Positions 57,274 through 64,000 of a DNA stretch of 64,000 bases are shown here, piece by piece. This DNA comes from Prochlorococcus sp. RS04 (GTDB lineage Bacteria > Cyanobacteriota > Cyanobacteriia > PCC-6307 > Cyanobiaceae). Location: the NCBI RefSeq assembly GCF_001989455.1, contig NZ_CP018346.1:1488001-1552000 (forward strand), read 5' to 3'. Made by a program: the position numbers and the translations under genes. Position 1 is the stretch's first letter, and every line of letters starts with the position of its first letter. The notes under the pieces were generated by a model. The model was not told the DNA's origin and did no database searches. It saw only the letters and a list, made by a program, of their open reading frames with translations.

Positions 57274-57567
57274 TTAATTCTTTATCCAAATAGACTTTAA
57301 TACGAAATAAATTGGTAAATATTTAAATGATTCTTTAGGTATTTCATAACTTAAGAATTTTAATGCTTCTTCTAACCAGTAACCAATATCAAATCCTAAA
57401 AGAATTTTTTCTACAACAAACCAAAATTCTTTATCAAATATAATTCTGAAATTTAAGTAAATATATTCCCAATGAAAGGTATTCCAATATTGGGTTAAAA
57501 ATGAGGATAAAATAAGCCAAAGTGATATAAATATAAAACTTTTAAGAAATTTATAAAATTTTTTCAT
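57274..57567 (-). CDS. small membrane-associated protein
   Basis: A 97-residue protein rich in aromatic residues (FHWEYIYLNFRIIFDKEFWFV) with a hydrophobic N-terminal helix at about residues 10-25 and another hydrophobic stretch near the end. No family recognised. Convergent with the fibrillin gene, nine bases apart. Confidence 0.62.
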   Translation of the reverse strand: MKKFYKFLKSFIFISLWLILSSFLTQYWNTFHWEYIYLNFRIIFDKEFWFVVEKILLGFDIGYWLEEALKFLSYEIPKESFKYLPIYFVLKSIWIKN

Positions 57568-57698
57568 ATAACAGCAACTGTCTTATTGAATTTCAAATAT
57601 CCCTTATTATTATTATGATCAAATTTTATTTCCATGAAATATATCCAAAAAGATATAAAAATATTGCAAAAATAGTAAATTTTTGTGGAATTAATAAT

Positions 57699-57824
57699 CT
57701 ATTCTTCTTTTTTTAGATTCTGGGCCTTTATATTTTTATTCTTAAGAAAAAATCCTAAAAACAGAAAAGCAAAATATATTAGTAAACTAATGGCAAAAAT
57801 TAAAACTATCTTTGAAATATCCAT
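57699..57824 (-). CDS. 41-residue single-span membrane protein
   Basis: Encodes MDISKIVLIFAISLLIYFAF and a short basic tail KNKNIKAQNLKKEE. One transmembrane helix. Function unknown; listed because frame, start and composition look coding-like. Confidence 0.5.
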   Translation of the reverse strand: MDISKIVLIFAISLLIYFAFLFLGFFLKNKNIKAQNLKKEE

Positions 57825-57941
57825 AAAAGATTTTTAACATAAATTACAGCATTTTTTGCAAAGTTTTATCTATGGTTATGATTTTTCATTTATCACGATA
57901 ACGAACTTCAATTATTAAGCTAATAATAATATTTAAATCAT

Positions 57942-58346
57942 ATGCAAGTAGCTTTTGCCTGGAGCCTTTGTCTATCAGTTGGTGTTGTTTTATTATCAAT
58001 TATTCCATTAACTATAGGGAGAGTTAAAGCGGGATATTCTGTTGAAAATATGTCTGCTCCAAGGGCTTTATTCGATGAATTACCTTCTTTTGGAAAAAGA
58101 GCAGTTTGGTGTCATCAGAATTGTTGGGAAAGTATTTCACTACATGCACCCGCATGTCTTCTTTGTTTGATGACTTTAACTGACTCTAATATTGCAATAA
58201 TTGCAGCATTGATTCATCCTATTTTTCGTTTTTTATATATTGGTGCATATGTATTTAATATCCCCACAGCTAGAGGTTTAATGTGGGCCTCAGGTATTTT
58301 TACAACACTTTTGCTTTACAAAGAGGGCTTAAATCAATTGATATAA
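57942..58346 (+). CDS. MAPEG-family membrane protein
   Basis: A 134-residue, four-helix membrane protein of the MAPEG (eicosanoid/glutathione) family, with GKRAVWCHQNCWESISLHAPA and HPIFRFLYIGAYVFNIPTARGLMW. Cyanobacterial members are poorly characterised; glutathione transferase or peroxidase activity is possible. Convergent with the Mrr-like gene. Confidence 0.88.
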   Translation: MQVAFAWSLCLSVGVVLLSIIPLTIGRVKAGYSVENMSAPRALFDELPSFGKRAVWCHQNCWESISLHAPACLLCLMTLTDSNIAIIAALIHPIFRFLYIGAYVFNIPTARGLMWASGIFTTLLLYKEGLNQLI

Positions 58347-58351
58347 ATTAT

Positions 58352-59221
58352 TTAAACAATAAATTTTTCTAAATCTTTTAATTGATATTCATTGATTAGT
58401 TCTACTTTATTTGATTTTGCTAGTTGATGAGCAGACTTTGTAAAGCCAGATTTTGAGACTATTATTGCATGTGTACCTTTCCAAAATAATTTACCAGCTG
58501 AAATTTCCTGAACTGCTTTATTTCCAATGGCTTTTTCATGATCTTTGCATTGTATACATATTCTCAAATCATTTATTGACGCAATTAAGTCAACCCCTTG
58601 ATCTCCTGTATTAGGGGTTTCTTTTACTTCCCAGCCATTTTGTTTGAGAATTTCCATACAATGATTTTCAAATCTAATACCTTTTTTGTAGTTTCCCTTG
58701 TTTTTACTTGAGTAGTTTTTTTCTATTAGGTTTAAGCATGATTTCTCTATTTGACTTGCTATGAAGACAAACCAATCTTCAGTCTCGAGTTTTCTAATAG
58801 ATCCAACTATCTCATCATCAATAGTGGGATTTTCATTACAATATGATCTCCACTTTTTGAAAAATAATTCCACATTGCCAAATTTTTTTAAGATTACTTT
58901 TTCCCAGAAGTATGGTATACCCTCTTTAAATCGTTTAGATCCATTAAATATATTTTTCTCAATGGCTTTTTCATCAAGAGGTGGATTGCCAATCCATTTT
59001 TTATAATCCTCGTTACCGTAAGCATCTATTTCCCTTAATCTGATCCTCTCCTCTAACAAATTGTATTTGTTCTCGTCTATTAAATTATTAATTGTTTGAA
59101 TAAAGAAATTGGAATTTAAGGCATTATTTATTTTTAACTTTTTCTTTTTAATTTGATAATCTCTCACAATTATAAAAATTAAAAAAATGATAAAAATAAT
59201 TAAAATAAAAAAAAATTTCAT
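58352..59221 (-). CDS. membrane-anchored Mrr-type nuclease
   Basis: A 289-residue protein with an N-terminal anchor (residues 2-19), a helical middle and a C-terminal PD-(D/E)xK domain of the Mrr type (about 175-289). Conserved residues are Glu185 in GIRFENHCMEIL, Asp211 in GDQGVDLIA and Gln224-Lys226 in ICIQCK. The QxK variant is typical of Mrr-like enzymes, which cut modified DNA. The anchor is unusual for a restriction enzyme. No methylase gene is adjacent. Confidence 0.85.
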   Translation of the reverse strand: MKFFFILIIFIIFLIFIIVRDYQIKKKKLKINNALNSNFFIQTINNLIDENKYNLLEERIRLREIDAYGNEDYKKWIGNPPLDEKAIEKNIFNGSKRFKEGIPYFWEKVILKKFGNVELFFKKWRSYCNENPTIDDEIVGSIRKLETEDWFVFIASQIEKSCLNLIEKNYSSKNKGNYKKGIRFENHCMEILKQNGWEVKETPNTGDQGVDLIASINDLRICIQCKDHEKAIGNKAVQEISAGKLFWKGTHAIIVSKSGFTKSAHQLAKSNKVELINEYQLKDLEKFIV

Positions 59222-59241
59222 TAAAGATTTTTATTTTCTAT

Positions 59242-59493
59242 CTAAAAAGTTTTTGTTTTTCTAATAACAAAATTATTTTTTGTTATTACTGAAGATTCAT
59301 TTACTTCAAACCCATTAATTGCTGATATTTCTCCTTTTATGCCTTCTAATGTTAATTGCTCGATAATCCCTTTTATTACTTCATCCTCGACCAATTTTCT
59401 ATCAATTCTTTCAGGTGTAATATCTGTAAGCCATTTTGAGGTCTTTTTTTTTACTACCTCTGTAGGGTTAGTTATTTTTAAGTAGATAGCCAT
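59242..59493 (-). CDS. small soluble protein, unknown
   Basis: An 83-residue protein, MAIYLKITNPTEVVKKKTSK then a helix and a beta-rich C-terminal half. No membrane segment or signal peptide. It lies 20 bases upstream of the Mrr-like gene on the same strand and may be co-transcribed. Function unknown. Confidence 0.65.
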   Translation of the reverse strand: MAIYLKITNPTEVVKKKTSKWLTDITPERIDRKLVEDEVIKGIIEQLTLEGIKGEISAINGFEVNESSVITKNNFVIRKTKTF

Positions 59494-59533
59494 TTTTTAA
59501 GTCATTCAGTTGAATTATAAGCATTAAATCTTC

Positions 59534-59731
59534 TTAACTTTTATTATTGTCATTACTTTCCCACTCAAGAAATTGAAAAACAAAAATTGCAAAGATAGAG
59601 AAAAATACTATAAATAACCCTAACCATCCTATAAATTTGTGCTCTGTAAAAAGATTTGTGAGCATTGATTTTTCTTGATATCTTGATTCCATTTCATATT
59701 GATAAGAATCAATAACTTGAAATATATTCAT
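59534..59731 (-). CDS. small single-span protein
   Basis: A 65-residue protein with a polar N-terminus (MNIFQVIDSYQYEMESRYQE), a hydrophobic helix at about residues 34-55 and an acidic tail. Function unknown; part of the same-strand run with neighbours on both sides. Confidence 0.62.
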   Translation of the reverse strand: MNIFQVIDSYQYEMESRYQEKSMLTNLFTEHKFIGWLGLFIVFFSIFAIFVFQFLEWESNDNNKS

Positions 59732-59773
59732 AATTAATAAATTAATAAATCGTTTAATTAGTGGATAATAATT

Positions 59774-60193
59774 TCAACCGTTTAATTTACTAAAAGCTTC
59801 CGATAAGAAATCTGGCCTTTTTCTTATTATAGAAAAATTCAGTTTATTTATTAAGACTAAATTGACTTCGGCAATCGTTAAGATTTCATTTTTCTTGTTA
59901 AGAAATTCTGAAATTACATTAATCCTAGGACTTTTATTAATATTGAATTCGCTCTCGATTATTATTTTTTCACCAAGAAATAAAGGAGATTTATATTTTA
60001 TTGAAGTATTGATTAAAGGTAAATCAAAGCCATTTTTAGTTAGTTCGAAATAGCTTATACCTACTTCCGAAAGTGCATTTATTCGGCTTTCTTCAAGCCA
60101 ATTAAAATATTTACCGTGCCACATCACGCCTGCATGATCTACATCTTGAGGTAAAACAATTTTTTCTATTTTCCAAACTGGTTTCGAGTTCAT
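59774..60193 (-). CDS. YbgC-type hotdog thioesterase
   Basis: A 139-residue acyl-CoA thioesterase of the 4-hydroxybenzoyl-CoA family, with PQDVDHAGVMWHGKYFNWLEESRINAL (the catalytic Asp and His/Gly pattern). In cyanobacteria the homologue hydrolyses DHNA-CoA in phylloquinone synthesis, a good candidate role here. Confidence 0.9.
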   Translation of the reverse strand: MNSKPVWKIEKIVLPQDVDHAGVMWHGKYFNWLEESRINALSEVGISYFELTKNGFDLPLINTSIKYKSPLFLGEKIIIESEFNINKSPRINVISEFLNKKNEILTIAEVNLVLINKLNFSIIRKRPDFLSEAFSKLNG

Positions 60194-60299
60194 CTTTTAT
60201 TTAAAAAATATTTTTATTCAATGAAATAAAATTATTTTGATATTGTAGATTAATTTTGTTTATTAACATAAGAATCATCAAGACTATATTTATAAAGTT

Positions 60300-60536
60300 A
60301 TGTTTAATCGTAAAAATAGAAGTAGAAAAATGAAGAAGATTTTTCAATGGGAAGAATATTTAAATTGGAAAAATATGTCAAAGGAACAGAAATTAAATTT
60401 TAAGAGGGCGTGCTTGTTCCCATTTCTCGTATATATAGTTTATGTTTTTCTTAATCATTACTCCTTGGCAATTCTTTTGTTACTAGGTCTTTATTTTTTA
60501 ATTAGATTTAAAAATAGAAATAAATTGGGAAGATGA
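60300..60536 (+). CDS. small membrane protein, unknown
   Basis: A 78-residue protein with a basic N-terminal part (NRKNRSRKMKKIFQWEEYL), two hydrophobic segments (about residues 40-52 and 57-68) and a basic tail. Function unknown. An ATG at codon 11 is an alternative start. Confidence 0.62.
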   Translation: MFNRKNRSRKMKKIFQWEEYLNWKNMSKEQKLNFKRACLFPFLVYIVYVFLNHYSLAILLLLGLYFLIRFKNRNKLGR

Positions 60537-60637
60537 ATATTTTTTTATTTTGATTTATTTAGATTTGTTTTAAAATTATATAGATTTTCTAAATAACTTT
60601 ATTGGCGTATGACAATAGTATTAGATAAATTTTTTTT

Positions 60638-60874
60638 ATGAAAAGAATTATTTTGTTTTTATGTGTATTAGTTTTTTCAATATTTTCTAATACGAATAAT
60701 TTATTAGCAAAAGAAATTGAAAATAACATTAAAGATAATATTTCTAATGAAATTGAAGAAATTAAGCCTGATAATAAAAAAAATAATATTTCTAATTCTT
60801 CAGCAGAAGATATTTTTGGTGATGAACAAACTTTTCCATTCGTTGCAGGTTTGGGAAAAAATGCAGCCCATTGA
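60638..60874 (+). CDS. secreted protein with conserved C-terminal tail
   Basis: A 78-residue protein with a signal peptide (about residues 1-24), a low-complexity Asn/Glu/Lys middle and a distinctive C-terminus EDIFGDEQTFPFVAGLGKNA. The tail looks like a functional motif rather than random sequence. I recall similar tails in cyanobacterial small proteins but no function. Confidence 0.68.
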   Translation: MKRIILFLCVLVFSIFSNTNNLLAKEIENNIKDNISNEIEEIKPDNKKNNISNSSAEDIFGDEQTFPFVAGLGKNAAH

Positions 60875-60918
60875 TTTCAATGTTCTTGATAATTTTGAAA
60901 AAGATTTTTTAAATACAA

Positions 60919-61083
60919 ATGAAAGGTCTTAGGGTTCTAGAGCTTTCTGAAGCACTTAATGTTGATAGCGCTGATTTATTGGCTGTTTGTGCAATTTTAA
61001 AAATAAAAGCCACATCTAGATTAAGCATGCTTTCATTTGAAGAATGTAAAAAGATAACTGATTACTATGAAAATAAAAATTAG
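60919..61083 (+). CDS. stand-alone IF2-N-like small protein
   Basis: A 54-residue protein, LRVLELSEALNVDSADLLAV then ILKIKATSRLSMLSFEECKKI. This pattern resembles the N-terminal IF2_N module of translation initiation factor IF-2. Here it is free-standing. A nucleic-acid or ribosome role is inferred from the resemblance only. Confidence 0.6.
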   Translation: MKGLRVLELSEALNVDSADLLAVCAILKIKATSRLSMLSFEECKKITDYYENKN

Positions 61084-61102
61084 AATTTTTTTATAAATTA
61101 TT

Positions 61103-61360
61103 TTATTTTTTAATGTCTTTAATCATTGATACTAAAGTTGAATGAATTTCTTCTTCAGATATTTCATTTTTAAAATTGATAATTGCTGATTGACCATCGT
61201 AATTGATTTTTATATAACTATTATTAATTTCTTCCATATAAGCATTCTCAAATCTTGATATCTTTCCATAATGAATAAGATATTTGTGCACTGAATCTAT
61301 GTGATCATTGTTCATGTGATCACAAACTCTTTTACTTGTTTCTTTACTAATAATTTTCAT
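61103..61360 (-). CDS. DUF2470 protein
   Basis: An 85-residue protein with the DUF2470 signature KRVCDHMNNDHIDSVHKYL near its start. The domain is often fused to haem-degrading or FMN-binding enzymes; here it is alone. Function unknown. It starts 27 bases before the stop of the dihydrouridine synthase gene on the same strand. Confidence 0.85.
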   Translation of the reverse strand: MKIISKETSKRVCDHMNNDHIDSVHKYLIHYGKISRFENAYMEEINNSYIKINYDGQSAIINFKNEISEEEIHSTLVSMIKDIKK

Positions 61361-61387
61361 TTAAAAAATAAATTTGTTTTAAGCTAA

Positions 61388-62386
61388 TCAATTTTTTTCA
61401 TTATTCAAAGTTTTAATCATTTTAATTATTAAATTTTTAACTTCATTTTTATCAACAGCTCTAACCAAGTTATTTCTCAAATTTGATGCTCCTTTAAAGT
61501 CTTTGCATGTCCATGAGATATGTTTCCTTGCAATTAGCAATCCGTGATCTCCTTTTTCTTTGATTAATTCATCAAGATGCTCAATAATTAAATATAGTTT
61601 TTCTTCTGTGTTTGGTTCTTTAAAATTTTTATTTTCTCTAAGGGCATAATCTATTTCTCCTATTTTCCAAGGGGATCCTAAAATTCCTCGTCCAATCATT
61701 ACACCATCAGCATTTGTTTTTTTTAAACAATTAAGAGCGTCATCTGGATTTTTGATATCTCCATTAGCAATTACTGGAATTTCCAACAACTTTTTAAGTC
61801 TCCCGATCATTTCCCAATCTGACTTGCCTGAAAAACCCTGTTTTCTTGTTCTTCCATGAAGTGTGATCATCGTTGCTCCCGCATCTTGAAGTTTAAATAA
61901 GAAATCCTCTATATTTTCTTCTTTGCTATCCCATCCGAGTCGTGTTTTTACTGTTACTGGAACCCTAACAGCTTTAACAACATTTTTGACTAACTCTATA
62001 GCAAGTTTTCGATCTTTAATTAAAGCACTGCCTCCACCTTTTTTTGCAATTTTTTTTACTGGACATCCCATATTTATATCAATTAAGAAAGCTCCAGAGT
62101 CCTCAGCTTGTTTCGCAGCTTCAGAAACTGCATATGGCCTATTATCAAATATTTGTACTCCAATTGGACCTTCTTCTAAATCTATTTGATTGATTTTTTG
62201 TGTGCCATATCCTTTTTTAAGACTTGTGGCATTTATCATTTCTGTAAAAAGTAAAGAGTTTGGAGCCCATTTACGTACAAGTCGTCTAAAAATGTTATCT
62301 GTAACTCCTGCTAATGGCGATAGCATTACCTTACTCGTAATTATCCTGTTAATTCCCCTTCCTTTTAGTCTTATATTTGAAGACAT
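61388..62386 (-). CDS. tRNA-dihydrouridine synthase
   Basis: A 332-residue FMN-dependent enzyme with MLSPLAGVTDNIFRRLVRK, the catalytic Cys in INMGCPVKKIAKKGGGSAL, VTVKTRLGWDS and the FMN-binding VIANGDIKNPDDAL. It reduces uridines in the tRNA D loop. Resembles the DusB/NifR3 group. Confidence 0.93.
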   Translation of the reverse strand: MSSNIRLKGRGINRIITSKVMLSPLAGVTDNIFRRLVRKWAPNSLLFTEMINATSLKKGYGTQKINQIDLEEGPIGVQIFDNRPYAVSEAAKQAEDSGAFLIDINMGCPVKKIAKKGGGSALIKDRKLAIELVKNVVKAVRVPVTVKTRLGWDSKEENIEDFLFKLQDAGATMITLHGRTRKQGFSGKSDWEMIGRLKKLLEIPVIANGDIKNPDDALNCLKKTNADGVMIGRGILGSPWKIGEIDYALRENKNFKEPNTEEKLYLIIEHLDELIKEKGDHGLLIARKHISWTCKDFKGASNLRNNLVRAVDKNEVKNLIIKMIKTLNNEKN

Positions 62387-62556
62387 ATAATTTAAATTTA
62401 TTTAATCTTTGTTTATTATAAATTCAGATATAGAGCTGATTTTATGTTTTCTATTTATTTCTTAATTTATAATAAGTGCTTTTACTTAAAAAGGCCTAAT
62501 TGATTTTTTTTTTTGCTAGTTTATGTTGAGTTGAAATTTAAAAAGGAAATTTTTTC

Positions 62557-62949
62557 TTGTTTATATTAGTATCTATTTTTCTTCCAATAATTATTTTTAT
62601 TGCACCTATAAATGTAAATGCTATACAAGGTAATTTAGATTTATCAAGTGCTCAAACTTCAGTAGGCAAAAGATTTGCTAAAGTTTTTTGTGATGCTAAG
62701 AGGGAAGGTTTAGATTCTGATTTTGCTAGTGAATATGCTTTGAATAATACATATTTGAAATTTGTAGCATTTCCAGATGATGACGAATATTTGGCTGATT
62801 TATGGCACTTCACTCATAATAATATATTAGATAATTGTGGTGAATTTGTAGATATAAATGATCTAAAAGACCTAGAGATTTTTTTTAAAGAAGAAGGTTT
62901 AATTGCATCAAATAGGGAACTATATTTACCAACTTTTGAGAATAATTAG
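62557..62949 (+). CDS. secreted protein related to the first gene in the window
   Basis: A 130-residue protein from a TTG start preceded by AAGGAAA. It has a signal peptide (about residues 1-21) and the motif KVFCDAKREGLDSDFASEYA, shared in pattern with the protein at 57-530. Function unknown; it lies just upstream of a TatA-like gene (47 bases). Confidence 0.7.
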   Translation: MFILVSIFLPIIIFIAPINVNAIQGNLDLSSAQTSVGKRFAKVFCDAKREGLDSDFASEYALNNTYLKFVAFPDDDEYLADLWHFTHNNILDNCGEFVDINDLKDLEIFFKEEGLIASNRELYLPTFENN

Positions 62950-62996
62950 ATTAAATTTTTAGCATGTACTAAAATATAAATAGAATATGAAATTTT

Positions 62997-63635
62997 ATGA
63001 AACTATTAGGTTTAAATTCACCTGAAATATTCATAATATTAGTAATTTTGCTTTCAATTTTAGGTCCAAAAAGAGTTGAAAAAGGTTTCTTATTATTCAA
63101 AAAACTATTAAAGTTCCTCTTAAGTAAAGATGAAGATCAAAGCTCAGCAAATTCACAAGTAAAATCAGAGGAACCAGAAGAAAGTGAGGTTAAAGAAGAA
63201 ACAATAGAGTCAGAGGTAAAATCAGAGGAACCAGAAGAAAGAGAAGTTAAAGAAGAAACAATAGAGTCAGAAGTAAAATCAGAGGAACCAGAAGAAAGTG
63301 AGGTTAAAGAAGAAACAATAGAGTCAGAGGTAAAATCAGAGGAACCAGAAGAAAGAGAAGTTAAAGAAGAAACAATAGAGTCAGAAGTAAAATCAGAGGA
63401 ACCAGAAGAAAGAGAAGTTAAAGATGAAATAATAGAGCCAGAAGTAAAATCAGAGGAACCAGAAGAAAGAGAAGTTAAAGATGAAATAATAGAGCCAGAA
63501 GTAAAATCAGAGGAACCAGAAGAAAGAGAAGTTAAAGATGAAATAATAGAGCCAGAGGTAAAATCAATTAAACCTAAAAAAAGAACTGTTAAAGATGAAA
63601 TAATAGACGTAGAAGTTGATTCTGATAATAAATAA
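62997..63635 (+). CDS. TatA/B-like protein with acidic tandem repeats
   Basis: A 212-residue protein. Residues 1-40 resemble the TatA/MttA module (SPEIFIILVILLSILGPKRV, the membrane helix plus glycine hinge), followed by a basic amphipathic helix (FKKLLKFLL). From residue 55 to 206 there are eight copies of a 19-residue Glu/Lys-rich unit. Normal TatA has a short tail of about 50 residues. Whether it serves in twin-arginine transport is unproven. Copies near the end change from SEVKEETIES to REVKDEIIEP. Confidence 0.82.
   Translation: MKLLGLNSPEIFIILVILLSILGPKRVEKGFLLFKKLLKFLLSKDEDQSSANSQVKSEEPEESEVKEETIESEVKSEEPEEREVKEETIESEVKSEEPEESEVKEETIESEVKSEEPEEREVKEETIESEVKSEEPEEREVKDEIIEPEVKSEEPEEREVKDEIIEPEVKSEEPEEREVKDEIIEPEVKSIKPKKRTVKDEIIDVEVDSDNK
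63159..63614 (+). repeat. 57-bp tandem repeat, eight copies
   Basis: Eight in-frame 57-base units, each encoding a variant of VKSEEPEEREVKEETIESE. Copies 1-4 alternate Ser/Arg at position 9, suggesting a 114-base higher-order duplication. Copies 5-7 share the DEIIEP variant and copy 8 is degenerate. The nucleotide identity between adjacent copies is very high, so copy number is likely to vary between strains. Confidence 0.92.
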
Positions 63636-63677
63636 GATTTAAAGTAAATAAAAGGATACAGGCCAAGCTTGAATCTT

Positions 63678-63713
63678 AAAAAAAGGAAATTTTAGGATAA
63701 TTTCCTTTTTTTT
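63678..63713. terminator. bidirectional terminator
   Basis: A long hairpin with A-rich left arm (AAAAAAAGGAAATT) and T-rich right arm (AATTTCCTTTTTTT) with a seven-base loop. It stands between the convergent TatA-like and glutathione peroxidase genes and can stop transcripts from both sides. Confidence 0.88.
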
Positions 63714-63769
63714 GAATTAAGTATAAAAGTCTTATTTTTAATATTTTAATTTGAATTATAAGAAGGTTT

Positions 63770-64000
63770 TTATGAATCTAAAGCTACTTCTATGGCTGCG
63801 ATTAAGTTTTCGTCAAATGGTTTAACACCTGGCTTGAATCTTGCAATTACTTTACTATCTTTCCCTATCAGAAACTTCTCGAAGTTCCATTCAACATCTC
63901 CTACAGGTTCAGTTTTGTTAAGGGTTGTGTATGGTTCTGTGGTGCTGCCTTTGGCATGAACTTTTTCATAGATTTCAAACTTAACTCCATATTTTGTTGT
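63770..64000 (-). CDS. glutathione peroxidase, 3' part
   Basis: The last 76 codons of a glutathione peroxidase, cut by the window edge. It shows the family segment YGVKFEIYEKVHAKG, then the signature VEWNFEKFLIGKDSKVIARF and the ending GVKPFDENLIAAIE. The conserved Trp of the catalytic centre lies in VEWNFEKF. The catalytic Cys lies outside the window. Reduces peroxides with thioredoxin or glutathione. Confidence 0.92.
   Translation of the reverse strand, partial: TTKYGVKFEIYEKVHAKGSTTEPYTTLNKTEPVGDVEWNFEKFLIGKDSKVIARFKPGVKPFDENLIAAIEVALDS

Noticed and set aside
57610-57698. Second small minus-strand frame encoding RLLIPQKFTIFAIFLYLFG
   Set aside because: It looks like a single membrane span but has no ATG, GTG or TTG start after the preceding stop, and overlaps the 41-residue gene's end.
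60717-60932. Overlapping open frame inside the secreted protein gene
   Set aside because: Composition is that of a shifted frame of the AT-rich low-complexity part; the signal-peptide frame is the better coding candidate.
63159-63614. Tandem repeat as a sequencing or assembly artefact
   Set aside because: Copies differ in ordered variants and keep the frame to a normal stop, as expected from real duplication. Copy number could still be miscounted in assembly.

Overview
The window reads as chromosome from a high-light-adapted Prochlorococcus. It is very AT-rich and densely packed. It carries chlI (magnesium chelatase), crtE, crtL, petG, petH and cytochrome cM, a clock kinase (sasA), the cyanobacterial small RNA Yfr1 beside trxA, and several very small cyanobacteria-type proteins. 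The ferredoxin-NADP reductase lacks the phycobilisome-linker domain, which fits an organism without phycobilisomes. Strain-level assignment is not possible from reading alone.

The first half (about 1-41 kb) is mostly core metabolism. It starts with sasA, tRNA-Glu(UUC) and petH, then the oxidative pentose phosphate operon zwf-opcA with a cobyrinate amidase gene. Next come folD-crtE-PAP2-like, an HDIG phosphodiesterase, leuA, a GH57 glucan branching enzyme and gyrA-crtL. Then guaB3, Yfr1, trxA-hisH-rsmD, petG (antisense), cytM-SpoU methylase and a run from chlI through ruvC, a folate ligase, sufE and hom. A two-gene remnant of a peptide ABC importer, a secreted hydrolase, an MFS carrier and a PfkB kinase follow. 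The section closes with a three-gene transglutaminase / alpha-E / circularly permuted ATP-grasp cluster.

From 42.3 to 48.6 kb lies a zinc-homeostasis block. It holds a CobW-type GTPase overlapping a WD40 protein, a ZnuA-like binding protein with an inserted domain between His-rich loops, ZnuC, a Fur-family regulator (probably Zur) on the opposite strand, and ZnuB. A good Zur-box palindrome sits between znuA and znuC. Import, regulation and intracellular zinc delivery therefore appear encoded side by side.

From 48.6 to 63.7 kb the character changes to accessory sequence. Many short genes of 33-140 residues alternate strands; most are single-span membrane or secreted proteins of unknown role. 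Among them are recognisable families: DUF1499, OsmC, TM2, two PAP/fibrillin proteins, Nif11-like, Ssl1498-like, MAPEG, a membrane-anchored Mrr-type nuclease, a hotdog thioesterase, DUF2470, a dihydrouridine synthase and a TatA-like protein with a long acidic tandem repeat. The window ends inside a glutathione peroxidase gene.

The least explained signals are in RNA. One is a structured region at 41.8-42.0 kb with two homologous hairpins showing the same loop motif. Another is a hairpin RNA at 49.6 kb that carries the exact Yfr1 core motif, followed within 100 bases by a Yfr2-like RNA. A further candidate ends at 52.4 kb. I saw no CRISPR array, insertion sequence, prophage or rRNA gene.
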